A DNA stretch of 34,297 bases from Candidatus Sulfotelmatobacter kueseliae (lineage in GTDB: Bacteria; Acidobacteriota; Terriglobia; Terriglobales; Acidobacteriaceae): positions 1-34,297 of the forward strand of contig OMOD01000024.1 of NCBI GenBank assembly GCA_900290255.1. Direction: 5' to 3'. Numbering within the stretch: the stretch's first letter is position 1; every line of letters begins with the position of its first letter. Below, in pieces: positions 24,880-32,707 of this stretch. The notes under the pieces were generated by a model. That model was not told where the DNA came from. It searched no databases and saw nothing but the letters and a program-made list of their open reading frames with translations. A program made the position numbers and the translations under genes.

Positions 24880-26217
24880 TCACCTCGATACGGTTGTCTG
24901 TGCCGTGTGCGGATTCTGCAACCACTTGGTCTTCTCGCAATACTCGTACAGCCCTTCCCGGAACTTGGGATGCGCGATCTCGATCAGCGCCTTAGCCCGT
25001 TCGCGAATCGACTTGCCGTGCAGGTAGGCGACGCCGTACTCGGTCACGATGTAGCGGACGAGGCCACGCGAAGTGACCACGCCCGCGCCGGGATCGAGCA
25101 TGGGCACGATGCGCGAGATGGTGTCGTGCTTGGCGGTGGAAGAAATCGCAATGATCGGCTTGCCGCCCTTCGAGCGCGAAGCACCGCGCAGGAAATCCAC
25201 CTGCCCGCCAATGCCGCTGTAGAACTGGTTGCCGATGGAATCGGAACACACCTGTCCGGTCAGATCCACCTGCAGCGCCGAATTGATCGCCACCATGTTG
25301 TCGTTGCGGGCGATCAGTCCGGGATCATTGGTGTAGGAGGTGGGATGAAACTCGAAAATGGGATTGTTGTCCAGAAAATCGAACAGGCGCGGCGTCCCCA
25401 GGGCAAACCCGAGAATGATCTTGCGGGGCTTGAAGTTCTTCCTTGCGCCGGTGAGCACACCGGCCTCAATCAGAGGAATCACGCCGTCGGAGACCAGCTC
25501 GCTGTGCACGCCGAGATCCTGGCGGTCCATGAGCAGGGGCAGGACGGCATCGGGAATGCCGCCGATGCCGGTCTGCAGCACGGCGCCGTCTCCAATCAGG
25601 CTGGCTACATTGCGTGCAATCGCCACTTGCAGGTCGGTCACAATCGGCTTCTTCAGCGCACACAGCGGCCGTGAGGACTCGACAAAAGCGCTGATGTCGG
25701 AGACGTGAATGAAGCTGTCGCCGTAGGTGCGCGGCATATTGTCGTTGATCTGGGCCACGACGTGCTTGGCGACCTTGGCGGCGGTGAGCGTGGTGTCCAC
25801 GCCCACGCCAAAGCTGCAGTAACCGTGGGAATCGGGCGGAGAGACCTCGATGAGGGCCACGTCCAGGGGCATGGCCCCGCTTTCGAACAGCTCTTCGATT
25901 TCGCTCAGGTAAATGGGCGTGTAGTCGGCGCGGCCGTCGTTGATGGCCTCGCGGACGTTGGCGCCGATGAACACGGCGTTGTGGCGGAAGTGTCCGGCCA
26001 TCTCGGGCGCAACGTAGGGAGCGCAGCCCATGGTCATCATGTGCACGATTTCCACGTCGTAGACCTGCGGCGCGCGCCGGATCAGGGCTTCGACCAGCGC
26101 TTCCGGCTCGGCGCAGCCGGGCTGAATGTAAACCCGCATCCCTGATTTCACGCACTCGAGCGCCTCGTCGGCTTCCTTCAGGCGCTTCTTGTACTCTCTT
26201 TCCCAGGACATGGACAT
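24880..26217 (-). CDS. Acetyl-CoA hydrolase/transferase family (4-hydroxybutyrate/acyl-CoA transferase-like)
   Basis: 445 residues from the ATG at 26217 (MSMSWEREYKK), chosen because GGAGCGAACTCC precedes it; the frame runs on to 26355 inside the neighbouring gene. The N-terminal half has SGMRVYIQPGCAEPEAL; the C-terminal half has LQTGIGGIPDAV, GVHSELVSDGV with Glu240 as the likely covalent catalytic glutamate, and YSGIGGQVDFLRGAS. These match the acetyl-CoA hydrolase/transferase superfamily, especially butyrate or 4-hydroxybutyrate CoA-transferases. It probably moves CoA between an acyl-CoA and a free acid. Beside an acyl-CoA-forming ferredoxin oxidoreductase it may recover the thioester energy or recycle CoA; that role is inference. 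A second in-frame ATG lies two codons on. Confidence 0.9.
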   Translation of the reverse strand: MSMSWEREYKKRLKEADEALECVKSGMRVYIQPGCAEPEALVEALIRRAPQVYDVEIVHMMTMGCAPYVAPEMAGHFRHNAVFIGANVREAINDGRADYTPIYLSEIEELFESGAMPLDVALIEVSPPDSHGYCSFGVGVDTTLTAAKVAKHVVAQINDNMPRTYGDSFIHVSDISAFVESSRPLCALKKPIVTDLQVAIARNVASLIGDGAVLQTGIGGIPDAVLPLLMDRQDLGVHSELVSDGVIPLIEAGVLTGARKNFKPRKIILGFALGTPRLFDFLDNNPIFEFHPTSYTNDPGLIARNDNMVAINSALQVDLTGQVCSDSIGNQFYSGIGGQVDFLRGASRSKGGKPIIAISSTAKHDTISRIVPMLDPGAGVVTSRGLVRYIVTEYGVAYLHGKSIRERAKALIEIAHPKFREGLYEYCEKTKWLQNPHTAQTTVSR

Positions 26218-26230
26218 CGGAGTTCGCTCC

Positions 26231-26701
26231 TTATTGTGCCCGCAAGGTTTCTTCCCGGCGCGGCGTGCGGCTGGTTTCTTCTTCATAGCCCACGGCCGCA
26301 TAATAGATGGCCCGGTCGAAAAACATCTCCAGCATCTGCAGGAGTTCCAGTTCACCCATGATTTCCACGGCGCGATCCGTGACCGCTTCGCTCTTCAAGA
26401 ACTCCCAGAGATTCTCTTTGGTCAGAACGATGGCCTGGATAACCTCGCTGAGCGGCACACCCTGACGAGCGCGCCGCGCCCCGATTTCGCGGTAGCGGTG
26501 CTCGATGTCCAGTTCGTTCTTGCCCAGCAGCCACTCTCCCAGGTGGCGGTAGATTTCGTAAACGCGCTCTCGCAACTCATGGCCGGGAATAGTGCGGAAG
26601 TGCGAGACCTGGGAGCTGGTCTGCACCTTTTCTTCGAGTCCCCCGGCGAGCGCATCAGCATGGGATTCAATCAGACGGACGAGTCTGTAGGAGAACATCA
26701 T
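26231..26701 (-). CDS. Small all-helical protein resembling the RsbRD N-terminal sensor domain
   Basis: 156 residues from the ATG at 26701, placed after GGGGGGTGAG; a GTG at 26707 would add two residues. The sequence is predicted all-helical with no membrane segment. The pattern HELRERVYEIYRHLGEWLL, followed by EHRYREIGARRARQGVPLSE and VIQAIVLTKENLWEFL, resembles RsbRD-N/globin-like sensor domains that are usually fused to STAS or kinase domains. Here the domain stands alone. Its position between osmC and the CoA-transferase gene (13- and 27-base gaps) implies co-expression and perhaps signal sensing for the operon. Function otherwise unknown. Confidence 0.75.
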   Translation of the reverse strand: MMFSYRLVRLIESHADALAGGLEEKVQTSSQVSHFRTIPGHELRERVYEIYRHLGEWLLGKNELDIEHRYREIGARRARQGVPLSEVIQAIVLTKENLWEFLKSEAVTDRAVEIMGELELLQMLEMFFDRAIYYAAVGYEEETSRTPRREETLRAQ

Positions 26702-26728
26702 ACTCACCCCCCTTTCCCCAGCGCAGTT

Positions 26729-27220
26729 CTATGCCCCCAGTTTCACGGTTGCGTCCTGATTGTTCCAGCCCTCAACCGGGACCTTGACGACCTCCACGGT
26801 TGGCTCCAGAGTCTGCGGGACGGTGATGGCGCGCGAAATCATGCACACCGCCTTAGCCCGGCGGAGGAGTCCCAGGCCCACTTCGCGATGCTCTTCGGAG
26901 GGCACGGTCAAGCGGGGACGCAGCAGAATCTCAGTGAAATTGCATCCGGTGTTACGGTTGCGGCGGACGCTGCCCTCGACCTCGACCTCCAGATCGGTGT
27001 AGTCGAAGCGGGCGCCGCGCGCAACCTCATGGAAGGTAGTGGTGAAACAGCCGGCCAGGGCGCAGAGCAGCAACTGCTCGGGCGCCCAGCGGCCCTCCAG
27101 TCCACCCATTTCGGGAGCGTCGGAGAAGTGAATCGTGTTGGGGGAGGACTCGCACTTGGCTAGTCCAGTGCGCCCGGAAGTCCACCAGGCGGAAACGCGA
27201 TACGTATATTCGACAGGCAT
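26729..27220 (-). CDS. OsmC/Ohr family protein
   Basis: 163 residues from MPVEYTYRVSAWW at 27220, preceded by GGGAG at a good distance; the frame extends to 27346 but overlaps tonB. Both redox cysteines of the family are present: LLLCALAGCFTTTF (second Cys of the pair aligns with the peroxidatic one) and AKAVCMIS. OsmC/Ohr proteins reduce organic hydroperoxides with thiol help, in the cytoplasm. The segment SDAPEMGGLEGRWAPEQLLL is the usual substrate-binding helix start. It is second in the seven-gene tonB-to-oxidoreductase operon; protection of oxygen-sensitive iron-sulfur enzymes downstream is a plausible reason. Confidence 0.9.
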   Translation of the reverse strand: MPVEYTYRVSAWWTSGRTGLAKCESSPNTIHFSDAPEMGGLEGRWAPEQLLLCALAGCFTTTFHEVARGARFDYTDLEVEVEGSVRRNRNTGCNFTEILLRPRLTVPSEEHREVGLGLLRRAKAVCMISRAITVPQTLEPTVEVVKVPVEGWNNQDATVKLGA

Positions 27221-27261
27221 TTTATAACTCCCGGCGCTCCCCAAAGCGCACTTTCCGAATT

Positions 27262-28131
27262 TCAAGAAGTGAGGGAGAAGATCACGGTGATCGTGGTCTC
27301 CACCTCCACCGGTTGTCCATTCAAAAGATACGGTTTGTAACGCCATTGTCTGACAGCGGTAATCGCAGCTGGCACCAGCATGGGATGGCCGCTGACCAAT
27401 TGCAGGTTCTGAATGTCGCCGTTGATGCTGATGACGGCGCTGAGCACGACTTCCCCCTGGATGCGCGCCGCCCTGGCCAGGGGCGGGTACGAAGGTTCCA
27501 CGCGATGGACCAGCAGCCCCCTGGTCACGCCTTGCGAGATGCGAATGCGCTGGGGCAGCGCCAGTTTTGGCACGGCAGCGATGCTCGAACTGGCGCTGAC
27601 GATACCGCCGATCACGCCTCCCAGTTGCCCGCCGGGAACGCCTCCCGGCACGCCGCCGACTACACCGCCGGCAGCGGCGATGGGCGGGGGAGCCTCGTCT
27701 TCCTTAATCATCTGAACCTTCTGTGGAATCTTGGTGGGCGTGCGCAGTTGTCCACTGGAGAGCATGTCGGTCTGAATCTGGTGAACTATTTTCTGCACCT
27801 GCGCGGCCGCTGGCGGAGGTGGCGGAGGTGGAGGCGGCGGAGCGACCAGAAACGTCAGCAGTTGCGCTTTCGGCAGTTGTTCGGTGAAGACCAGCGGAAC
27901 GGCCAGTAACACTCCCAGGGCCAGGCAATTCAGGATGAATGACGTGGTCGTGGCCAGGAACTTCTTTTTCCGCTGCGGCCCAAAATCCAGCACACTGTCG
28001 GAGAACATCGGCCGCTGCCGGATGACCGGCGCTGTCACCAGTTCCGAACGTGGCAGAACCGCGGCCGCCGGCCGGCTTATCGGCGTGGCTTCCTTCACTT
28101 CCGGTTCGTGGATTTCAATTGTGCCCTTCAT
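27262..28131 (-). CDS. TonB-family energy transducer
   Basis: 289 residues. A short cytoplasmic N terminus precedes one membrane helix (about 59-83, FILNCLALGVLLAVPLVF). A run of ten prolines (98-107) and a Gly/Val/Pro-rich stretch (GGVVGGVPGGVPGGQLGG) form the periplasm-spanning linker. The C-terminal ~90 residues are the TonB domain: VHRVEPSYPPLARAARIQGE, then VVLSAVISINGDI and VRQWRYKPYLLNGQPV. It would pass energy from ExbBD to an outer-membrane receptor, or, as often in Acidobacteria, serve another envelope role. Start ATG follows AGGAGGTTGTA. First gene of the operon, with a 143-base leader to a CRP-like site. Confidence 0.92.
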   Translation of the reverse strand: MKGTIEIHEPEVKEATPISRPAAAVLPRSELVTAPVIRQRPMFSDSVLDFGPQRKKKFLATTTSFILNCLALGVLLAVPLVFTEQLPKAQLLTFLVAPPPPPPPPPPAAAQVQKIVHQIQTDMLSSGQLRTPTKIPQKVQMIKEDEAPPPIAAAGGVVGGVPGGVPGGQLGGVIGGIVSASSSIAAVPKLALPQRIRISQGVTRGLLVHRVEPSYPPLARAARIQGEVVLSAVISINGDIQNLQLVSGHPMLVPAAITAVRQWRYKPYLLNGQPVEVETTITVIFSLTS

Positions 28132-28274
28132 TACAACCTCCTCGATCCAGCCCGGCAGGGAGTACTTTCACCCTGCGCTACGAGGAACGTGGCCCAAGTG
28201 GTCACCTCTCGTGCTTCCGATACTTATCTTCCCCCAACGTGGTTGACCGATAAATAACCGACATCACGGTACTT

Positions 28275-28290
28275 GGTGATCGTGATCACG
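28275..28290 (-). promoter_or_regulatory. CRP/FNR-family binding site upstream of the tonB operon
   Basis: GGTGATCGTGATCACG; the inner GTGATCGTGATCAC is a near-perfect palindrome. On the minus strand TTTATC (28249-28254, -10-like) is centred 31 bp downstream, the spacing of an activator site near -41.5. The tonB ATG is 151.5 bp from the site centre. Confidence 0.55.
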
Positions 28291-28532
28291 AAATGGACCT
28301 TGGGTGCAAACTGAAGTAACCACGGCAGATGGAGCACGCGCGTGCCCGCAGGACCGGAGCCGGCACCATGCGCGAGCAACGCGAAGAGGAAGAGAAAGCT
28401 GACTTCAGACGTCGGACCCCGGACGTGTGATGGAGCGGTCCTGCCTTAGCTTACCGGCGTCCAGCGGGAGATGCGATCCGACGCGCGGGTGGCGAGGAAA
28501 CCTGGGGGACGGGGAATATGGAGGAAAAGTGG
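28291..28532. other. Intergenic stretch between the tonB promoter and tRNA-Gly
   Basis: No open frame with a start signal, no family A-F repeat and no clear hairpin is visible here. It may simply hold the tRNA terminator and the upstream part of the tonB promoter. Confidence 0.5.
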
Positions 28533-28604
28533 AGCGGGAGACGGGGATCGAACCCGCGACCAACGGCTTGGGAAGCCGTGACTCTACCACTGAGTTACTC
28601 CCGC
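28533..28604 (-). tRNA. tRNA-Gly(CCC)
   Basis: A complete cloverleaf on the minus strand. The acceptor arms are GCGGGAG and CTCCCGC with U as discriminator. The D arm is ACTC..GAGT. The anticodon stem ACGGC/GCCGT encloses the loop TTCCCAA (anticodon CCC, reads GGG). The T arm is GCGGG-TTCGATC-CCCGT. CCA is not encoded. No integrase gene or direct repeat of its 3' end is seen, so it is not visibly used as an attachment site. Confidence 0.97.
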
Positions 28605-28687
28605 TCGGAACGGCATTAGCTTACCACTGCTCGCAAGGGTGAACAACCGCCGGGATCTGCTTGAACTTCAGGAGTTTCCTTTCGGAC

Positions 28688-28796
28688 GTCATCCTGAGCG
28701 AAGCCGCTTTTCAGGCGGAGCGAAGGATCTCCCGTGCGCAAAGCTGCGTGGGAGATCCCTCGTCCCGCTGGTGAAAGCGCGGGACTTCGGGATGAC
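28688..28796. repeat. Palindromic element (family D), fullest copy
   Basis: GTCATCCTGAGCGAAGCCGC at the left and CGCGGGACTTCGGGATGAC at the right, with GGAGCGAAGGATCTCCC and GGGAGATCCCTCGTCCCGC inside. The reverse complement of the element at 7597-7717. It lies in the 460-base gap between the tRNA and the M15 peptidase. Confidence 0.75.
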
Positions 28797-28915
28797 ACCA
28801 GTGCGAGATGTGAGACTGACGGGCCAACCCAATGGTGGCCTTCTGCCGCGATCCATTGGGCAGTCAACACCGACCAATCAATCGGGCTGAGCGGACTTAA
28901 TCAACCGACAGAATC

Positions 28916-28935
28916 CTGTTCGGTTTTCCGAACAG
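28916..28935. repeat. Perfect hairpin CTGTTCGG-TTTT-CCGAACAG
   Basis: An 8-bp stem with a TTTT loop, 130 bases before the M15 peptidase start. It could be a protein-binding palindrome or a transcript hairpin. A weaker one (ACCAC ... GTGGT, about 28950-28973) follows. The rest of 28797-29065 shows no coding signal. Confidence 0.4.
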
Positions 28936-29065
28936 CGATCAAATTCTTGTTGACCACACCGTAATTCGTGGTTAGGTGAGATGATTTCTTTTTTCTTGGT
29001 CTGAAAGACCGTGGGAGCGGCGCTCGCGGGTACCCCCATTTGCGCAATCGGCAGGAGACTGCACC

Positions 29066-29638
29066 ATGGGCAACTTCTACACGGATGTAATTCAGCGGGA
29101 TTCTCGTTTCCAGTCAGCCACCCGTGTCGCTGAGCTTGACTTGCTGGAGCCGACGACGCGGAGACTGGTCGAGCAGATCGTGGACAGCGCGCAGAAAATG
29201 GGCATCCCTCTGATCGTGTATGAGACCTACCGCAGCCAGGCGCGACAGCAGGAACTGTTCGACCAGGGCGCGACCAAGTTGCGCAAGGTGGGCGTGCACC
29301 ATTACGGACTGGCTTGCGATATTGTGCGCTCGATCGGCGGAGAGCCGTCATGGAAGGGCGACTTTGCATTTCTGGGGGAACTGGCGCACGCGAGCGGCCT
29401 GATCTGGGGTGGAGACTGGGGCAATCCCGGTATCAAGCACAGTTTCGTGGACGCGGTGCATGTGCAGCGCTCGACCGTCGCACGCGAACCGGCGCTTTTT
29501 GCGGGAACCTGGTATCCCGACGACACCTATAACCCGTACGCGGATGATCCGCATCTTCTGTTTGCGGCCGCGACGCCGTCCAAGCCAACCGGTTCCAAAT
29601 CTGCGGCGGCGGTTCCGCGGCCGAAGAAGAGATCGTAG
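29066..29638 (+). CDS. M15-family peptidoglycan peptidase (endolysin-like)
   Basis: 190 residues. The zinc-peptidase pattern is HHYGLACD (His78 and Asp85 as metal ligands) and DAVH (Asp129, His132), with VYETYRSQARQQELFDQG before it, the common M15 substrate-binding segment. This points to a D,D-carboxypeptidase or L-alanyl-D-glutamate endopeptidase acting on cell-wall peptides. There is no signal peptide, as in phage endolysins of this family, so how it reaches the wall is unclear. The C-terminal ~35 residues are Pro/Ser/Lys-rich and probably disordered. GCAGGAGA precedes the ATG. No other phage gene is near. Confidence 0.88.
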   Translation: MGNFYTDVIQRDSRFQSATRVAELDLLEPTTRRLVEQIVDSAQKMGIPLIVYETYRSQARQQELFDQGATKLRKVGVHHYGLACDIVRSIGGEPSWKGDFAFLGELAHASGLIWGGDWGNPGIKHSFVDAVHVQRSTVAREPALFAGTWYPDDTYNPYADDPHLLFAAATPSKPTGSKSAAAVPRPKKRS

Positions 29639-29695
29639 GGGAAAGCTGACTGGCTTATGTCTAAGGCCCGCGTCAAAGGCCAAAGTCAAAAGCTA

Positions 29696-29740
29696 GTACC
29701 GCAAAGGACGCGAAGAAAAGCCGCGAAGGTCGCAAAGAAG
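29696..29740. repeat. Family F repeat arm
   Basis: CCGCAAAGGACGCGAAGAAA and the following bases are one arm of the element at 16998-17066; the partner arm is absent. It lies in the 260-base gap before the amidase gene, where a TAAGAT at 29852-29857 may be a -10. Confidence 0.55.
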
Positions 29741-29899
29741 ACCAAAAGCAAGACCCCCAGGCGTTTCCTTCTTTACCTTCTTGCCCTTGCGCGTGAGCGT
29801 GTGACTCCTGCGGCATATGCCGGGCCCGTGCACGGCCGAGTTTGGGTGGAGTAAGATACTGTCTCTGTTCGATCTCCGACCTGCAAGGACACCCGACTC

Positions 29900-31573
29900 A
29901 TGTCTCGAGCAAGACGCAATTCCGAAAGCACTCATTCCCGCCGTTCCTTTCTGCAATCCGCGCTGGTGACAGGCGCGGCTTCGGCGCTCTATCCCGCACT
30001 GGGAGCGGCGCGGGCGGGCGCGTCTTCCGCTTCTGAGGGAAGCGCATGCCCCGAGCCGAATCCAGGAGTCAAGCCTTTCGAACTGGATGAGATCACGATC
30101 GCAGAACTGCAGGAAGGGATGAAGTCGGGCAGGTTCACCGCGCGATCGCTGGTCGAGAAGTACACGGCGCGGATGGAAGAAATTGATAAGCACGGTCCTG
30201 CGATTAACTCCATCATCGAGCTGAATCCGGATGCGCTCACCATCGCGGATGGGCTCGATGAGGAGCGCAAAGCGAAAGGTTCGCGCGGACCGCTGCACGG
30301 CATTCCAGTGCTGATCAAAGACAACATTGATACGGCGGACAGGATGATGACCACGGCCGGATCACTGGCGCTGGCGGGATCGAAACCGCCGAAAGATTCG
30401 TTCCTGGCGCAGCGGCTGCGCGCGGCGGGCGCGGTGATTCTGGCCAAAACCAATCTGAGCGAATGGGCCAACATCCGTTCGAACCACTCGACCAGCGGAT
30501 GGAGCGGGCGCGGCGGGCAGACGAAAAATCCCTACGCGCTCGACCGGAATCCGTGCGGATCGAGCTCGGGCACGGGCGCGGGGATTTCGGCGAATCTGGC
30601 CGCCGCCGGTATTGGCACGGAAACGGATGGCTCGATCGTGTGTCCGTCGTCGGCGAACGGGCTGGCCGGGATCAAACCGACCGTGGGACTGGTGAGCCGG
30701 AGCGGGATCATCCCGATTTCGCACAGCCAGGATGGCGCCGGTCCGATGTGCCGGACAGTGCGCGACGCGGCAATTCTTCTGGGTGCGCTCACTGGCTTGG
30801 ACCCCGAAGATTCGGCCACAGCCGCCAGCGCGGGGAAATCGCAGACCGATTATGCGCAATTCTGCGATCCGAATGGCTTGAAGGGCGCGTGCATCGGCGT
30901 CGCGCGCAAGTATTTCGGATTCAACGATGCGGTAGACGCGCTCATGGAGCAGGCGCTCGACGTGATGAAGAAGCAGGGCGCGACGCTGGTGGATCCGGCC
31001 GACATCGAAACCCACGGGAAGTTCGGCGAGAGCGAATTTCTGGTTCTGCTCTACGAATTGAAGGCGGACCTGAATGCCTACCTGGCGCGGCTTGGTCCGG
31101 GTGCTCCGGTGCGAACGCTGAAAGACATCATCGAATTCAACGAGCGCAATTGGCAGAAAGAGATGCCTTACTTCGGACAGGATGTATTCCTGAAAGCAGA
31201 AGGCAAGGGGCCGCTGACCGAAAAAGAATATGTGGATGCGCTGGCCACGAATCATCAACTGGCGCGAAGCGAAGGGATAGACGCGCTCATGGACAAGCAC
31301 AAGTTAGACGCGATTGTGGCTCCCACGGGTGGTCCGGCGTGGCTGACCGATCTGCTGAATGGCGATCACGATTCGGGAGGCAGTTCGAACGCGGCGGCGG
31401 TCGCGGGGTATCCCAACATCAATGTGACGGCGGGCTTCATATCTGGCTTGCCGGTGGGGATTTCTTTCTTTGGCCGCGCCTGGAGCGAACCTACTCTGAT
31501 CCGGCTGGCGTACTCGTTTGAGCAGGCGACGAAGGCTCGGCAAGCGCCGCGGTTTCTGGCGAGTGTCGGGTAG
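29900..31573 (+). CDS. Amidase-signature family enzyme with a Tat signal
   Basis: 557 residues. The N terminus has a twin-arginine export signal (SRRSFLQSALVTGAASAL, Arg14-Arg15), so it is exported folded. The amidase signature is intact: catalytic Lys140 (GIPVLIKDNIDTAD), the Ser-rich loop GSSSGTGAGIS with the cis-Ser at about 222-223, and the nucleophile Ser245 in GTETDGSIVCPSS. Amidase-signature enzymes hydrolyse amides or peptide amides; the exported, long form is close to the peptide amidase group, but the substrate is a guess. It stands alone with repeats upstream. Start follows AAGGACAC. Confidence 0.92.
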   Translation: MSRARRNSESTHSRRSFLQSALVTGAASALYPALGAARAGASSASEGSACPEPNPGVKPFELDEITIAELQEGMKSGRFTARSLVEKYTARMEEIDKHGPAINSIIELNPDALTIADGLDEERKAKGSRGPLHGIPVLIKDNIDTADRMMTTAGSLALAGSKPPKDSFLAQRLRAAGAVILAKTNLSEWANIRSNHSTSGWSGRGGQTKNPYALDRNPCGSSSGTGAGISANLAAAGIGTETDGSIVCPSSANGLAGIKPTVGLVSRSGIIPISHSQDGAGPMCRTVRDAAILLGALTGLDPEDSATAASAGKSQTDYAQFCDPNGLKGACIGVARKYFGFNDAVDALMEQALDVMKKQGATLVDPADIETHGKFGESEFLVLLYELKADLNAYLARLGPGAPVRTLKDIIEFNERNWQKEMPYFGQDVFLKAEGKGPLTEKEYVDALATNHQLARSEGIDALMDKHKLDAIVAPTGGPAWLTDLLNGDHDSGGSSNAAAVAGYPNINVTAGFISGLPVGISFFGRAWSEPTLIRLAYSFEQATKARQAPRFLASVG

Positions 31574-31670
31574 GGCGAAAGACCATGTCCGCCCGGATGT
31601 AAAGTTTCGCAAAGGTCACTAAGAGAGCCTCCGGAACGATCTACAATTTAGGTGAAGGCGGAGGTGGGTG

Positions 31671-32300
31671 ATGACCAAGCTCCGTTCACGCGGCTGCGTA
31701 CTGACGAAACTGGTTGTGCCGTACTTTGCCCTTTGTTGCTTCGGTTACGGTCAAGTGTTGAATCAGGATCAGGAGATCCAGGTTCACGATCTGCCATCGC
31801 TGATGGCGCGGTCGCATGACCGCTCTGAAGTCTTGCTTACTTCGCTGGACACCGTGTTTCACGACCGGGAAATATGTTGCGGGAAGGACTCCGCTCTCGA
31901 AGATAGTGCCGGGGCAGCCGATCCCAGGTCTTTGAAGGATGTCGCCAGCAAACTGCAAGGGCGGCACCTGTTGAGCGACGGCCGTCCCGTGATGGTTACT
32001 GCTACATATCTCACGCCGGATGCGGTGAATTCCGGTCTGCTCGTCACCTGGTTTTTGAACCAGCATGCCGCACTTATGCAGTGGAATTCGCATATCTATG
32101 TTGTGCACGGCATCGTCTATATGTGGATCGCGTCTGGCGACGCCACGTCCGGTTCAATGACGCAGATGACTGTAATCCACAAGTTCCTGCTCTGGGATAC
32201 GCGGTATTCGGATTCGCGCCGGGAAGTTGTCTTCAATCGTGATAGCGACGACCTAAGCAAAGTGCAGGGATTCTTGTTTGTGGAGGCCAAGCCGCAATAA
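31671..32300 (+). CDS. Exported protein of unknown function
   Basis: 209 residues from the ATG at 31671 after GGCGGAGGTGGG; a GTG one codon earlier is less likely. The first ~28 residues are a signal peptide (basic start, then KLVVPYFALCCFGYG). There is a CC pair in the middle (REICCGKD). The central part VMVTATYLTPDAVNSGLLVTWF and HIYVVHGIVYMW looks like a beta-rich domain. I do not recognise the family. CTACAAT at 31641-31647 may be its -10. Base composition is less GC-rich than its neighbours, which may hint at a different origin. Confidence 0.7.
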   Translation: MTKLRSRGCVLTKLVVPYFALCCFGYGQVLNQDQEIQVHDLPSLMARSHDRSEVLLTSLDTVFHDREICCGKDSALEDSAGAADPRSLKDVASKLQGRHLLSDGRPVMVTATYLTPDAVNSGLLVTWFLNQHAALMQWNSHIYVVHGIVYMWIASGDATSGSMTQMTVIHKFLLWDTRYSDSRREVVFNRDSDDLSKVQGFLFVEAKPQ

Positions 32301-32371
32301 GTCCCCGGGTGATGTAACTTATTTCTACTTTGTGTTGTTCTCATGTTAGCCTTAGTTATAAGGAGGAATAA

Positions 32372-32587
32372 ATGATTAACCTCAACAAGGTAGTGGCTTC
32401 GTTGCGGCACGAGCATTCCCGCTTAGAAAAGCAGATGGAACGAGTGGAGAAGGCACTGGACGCGCTCGGCCATGCCAATGGCAACAGGACTAAGAAGGTT
32501 AAGCGGGTCCTGAGCAAGGAAGCGCGGCGGCGAATCGCCGAAGCCCAAAGACGACGCTGGGCCAAAGTGCGCAAGCAGGCTGCCTAG
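32372..32587 (+). CDS. Small coiled-coil protein with a basic tail, unknown function
   Basis: 71 residues. A strong AAGGAGGAATAA sits before the ATG, supporting a real gene. Residues 5-35 form an amphipathic helix (VVASLRHEHSRLEKQMERVE), likely a coiled coil. Residues 43-71 are very basic (SKEARRRIAEAQRRRWAKVR). Similar SxEARxRIAxAQxxRWAxxK tails occur at the end of many small bacterial proteins and suggest nucleic-acid binding, but I know no established function. A hairpin follows the stop codon directly. Confidence 0.7.
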   Translation: MINLNKVVASLRHEHSRLEKQMERVEKALDALGHANGNRTKKVKRVLSKEARRRIAEAQRRRWAKVRKQAA

Positions 32588-32604
32588 ATTGCCGGTTGGC
32601 AATC
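32587..32604 (+). terminator. Hairpin after the small basic protein gene
   Basis: GATTGCC-GGTT-GGCAATC, a perfect 7-bp stem that begins with the last base of the stop codon. There is no clear T-run after it, so it may be a 3'-end hairpin rather than a full intrinsic terminator. The gap up to 32707 holds a further weak CCCCTGGG..CCCCGGGG pairing. Confidence 0.4.
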
Positions 32605-32707
32605 GTAGCTTCACGCCTAAACAAACGGCCACACGGGTAAGTTCTCTTAAAGCTAGGCAACAGGTCCCGGATACGGGCCCCTGGGATAACTCCCCGGGGT
32701 GGCACTT

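Noticed and set aside
28533..29638. tRNA plus endolysin-like peptidase as an integrated prophage or island
   Set aside because: No integrase, no direct repeat of the tRNA end, and no other phage gene; the peptidase alone is insufficient.
30362..31300. Minus-strand frame opposite the amidase
   Set aside because: Antisense to the complete amidase signature; no ribosome-binding site or domain.
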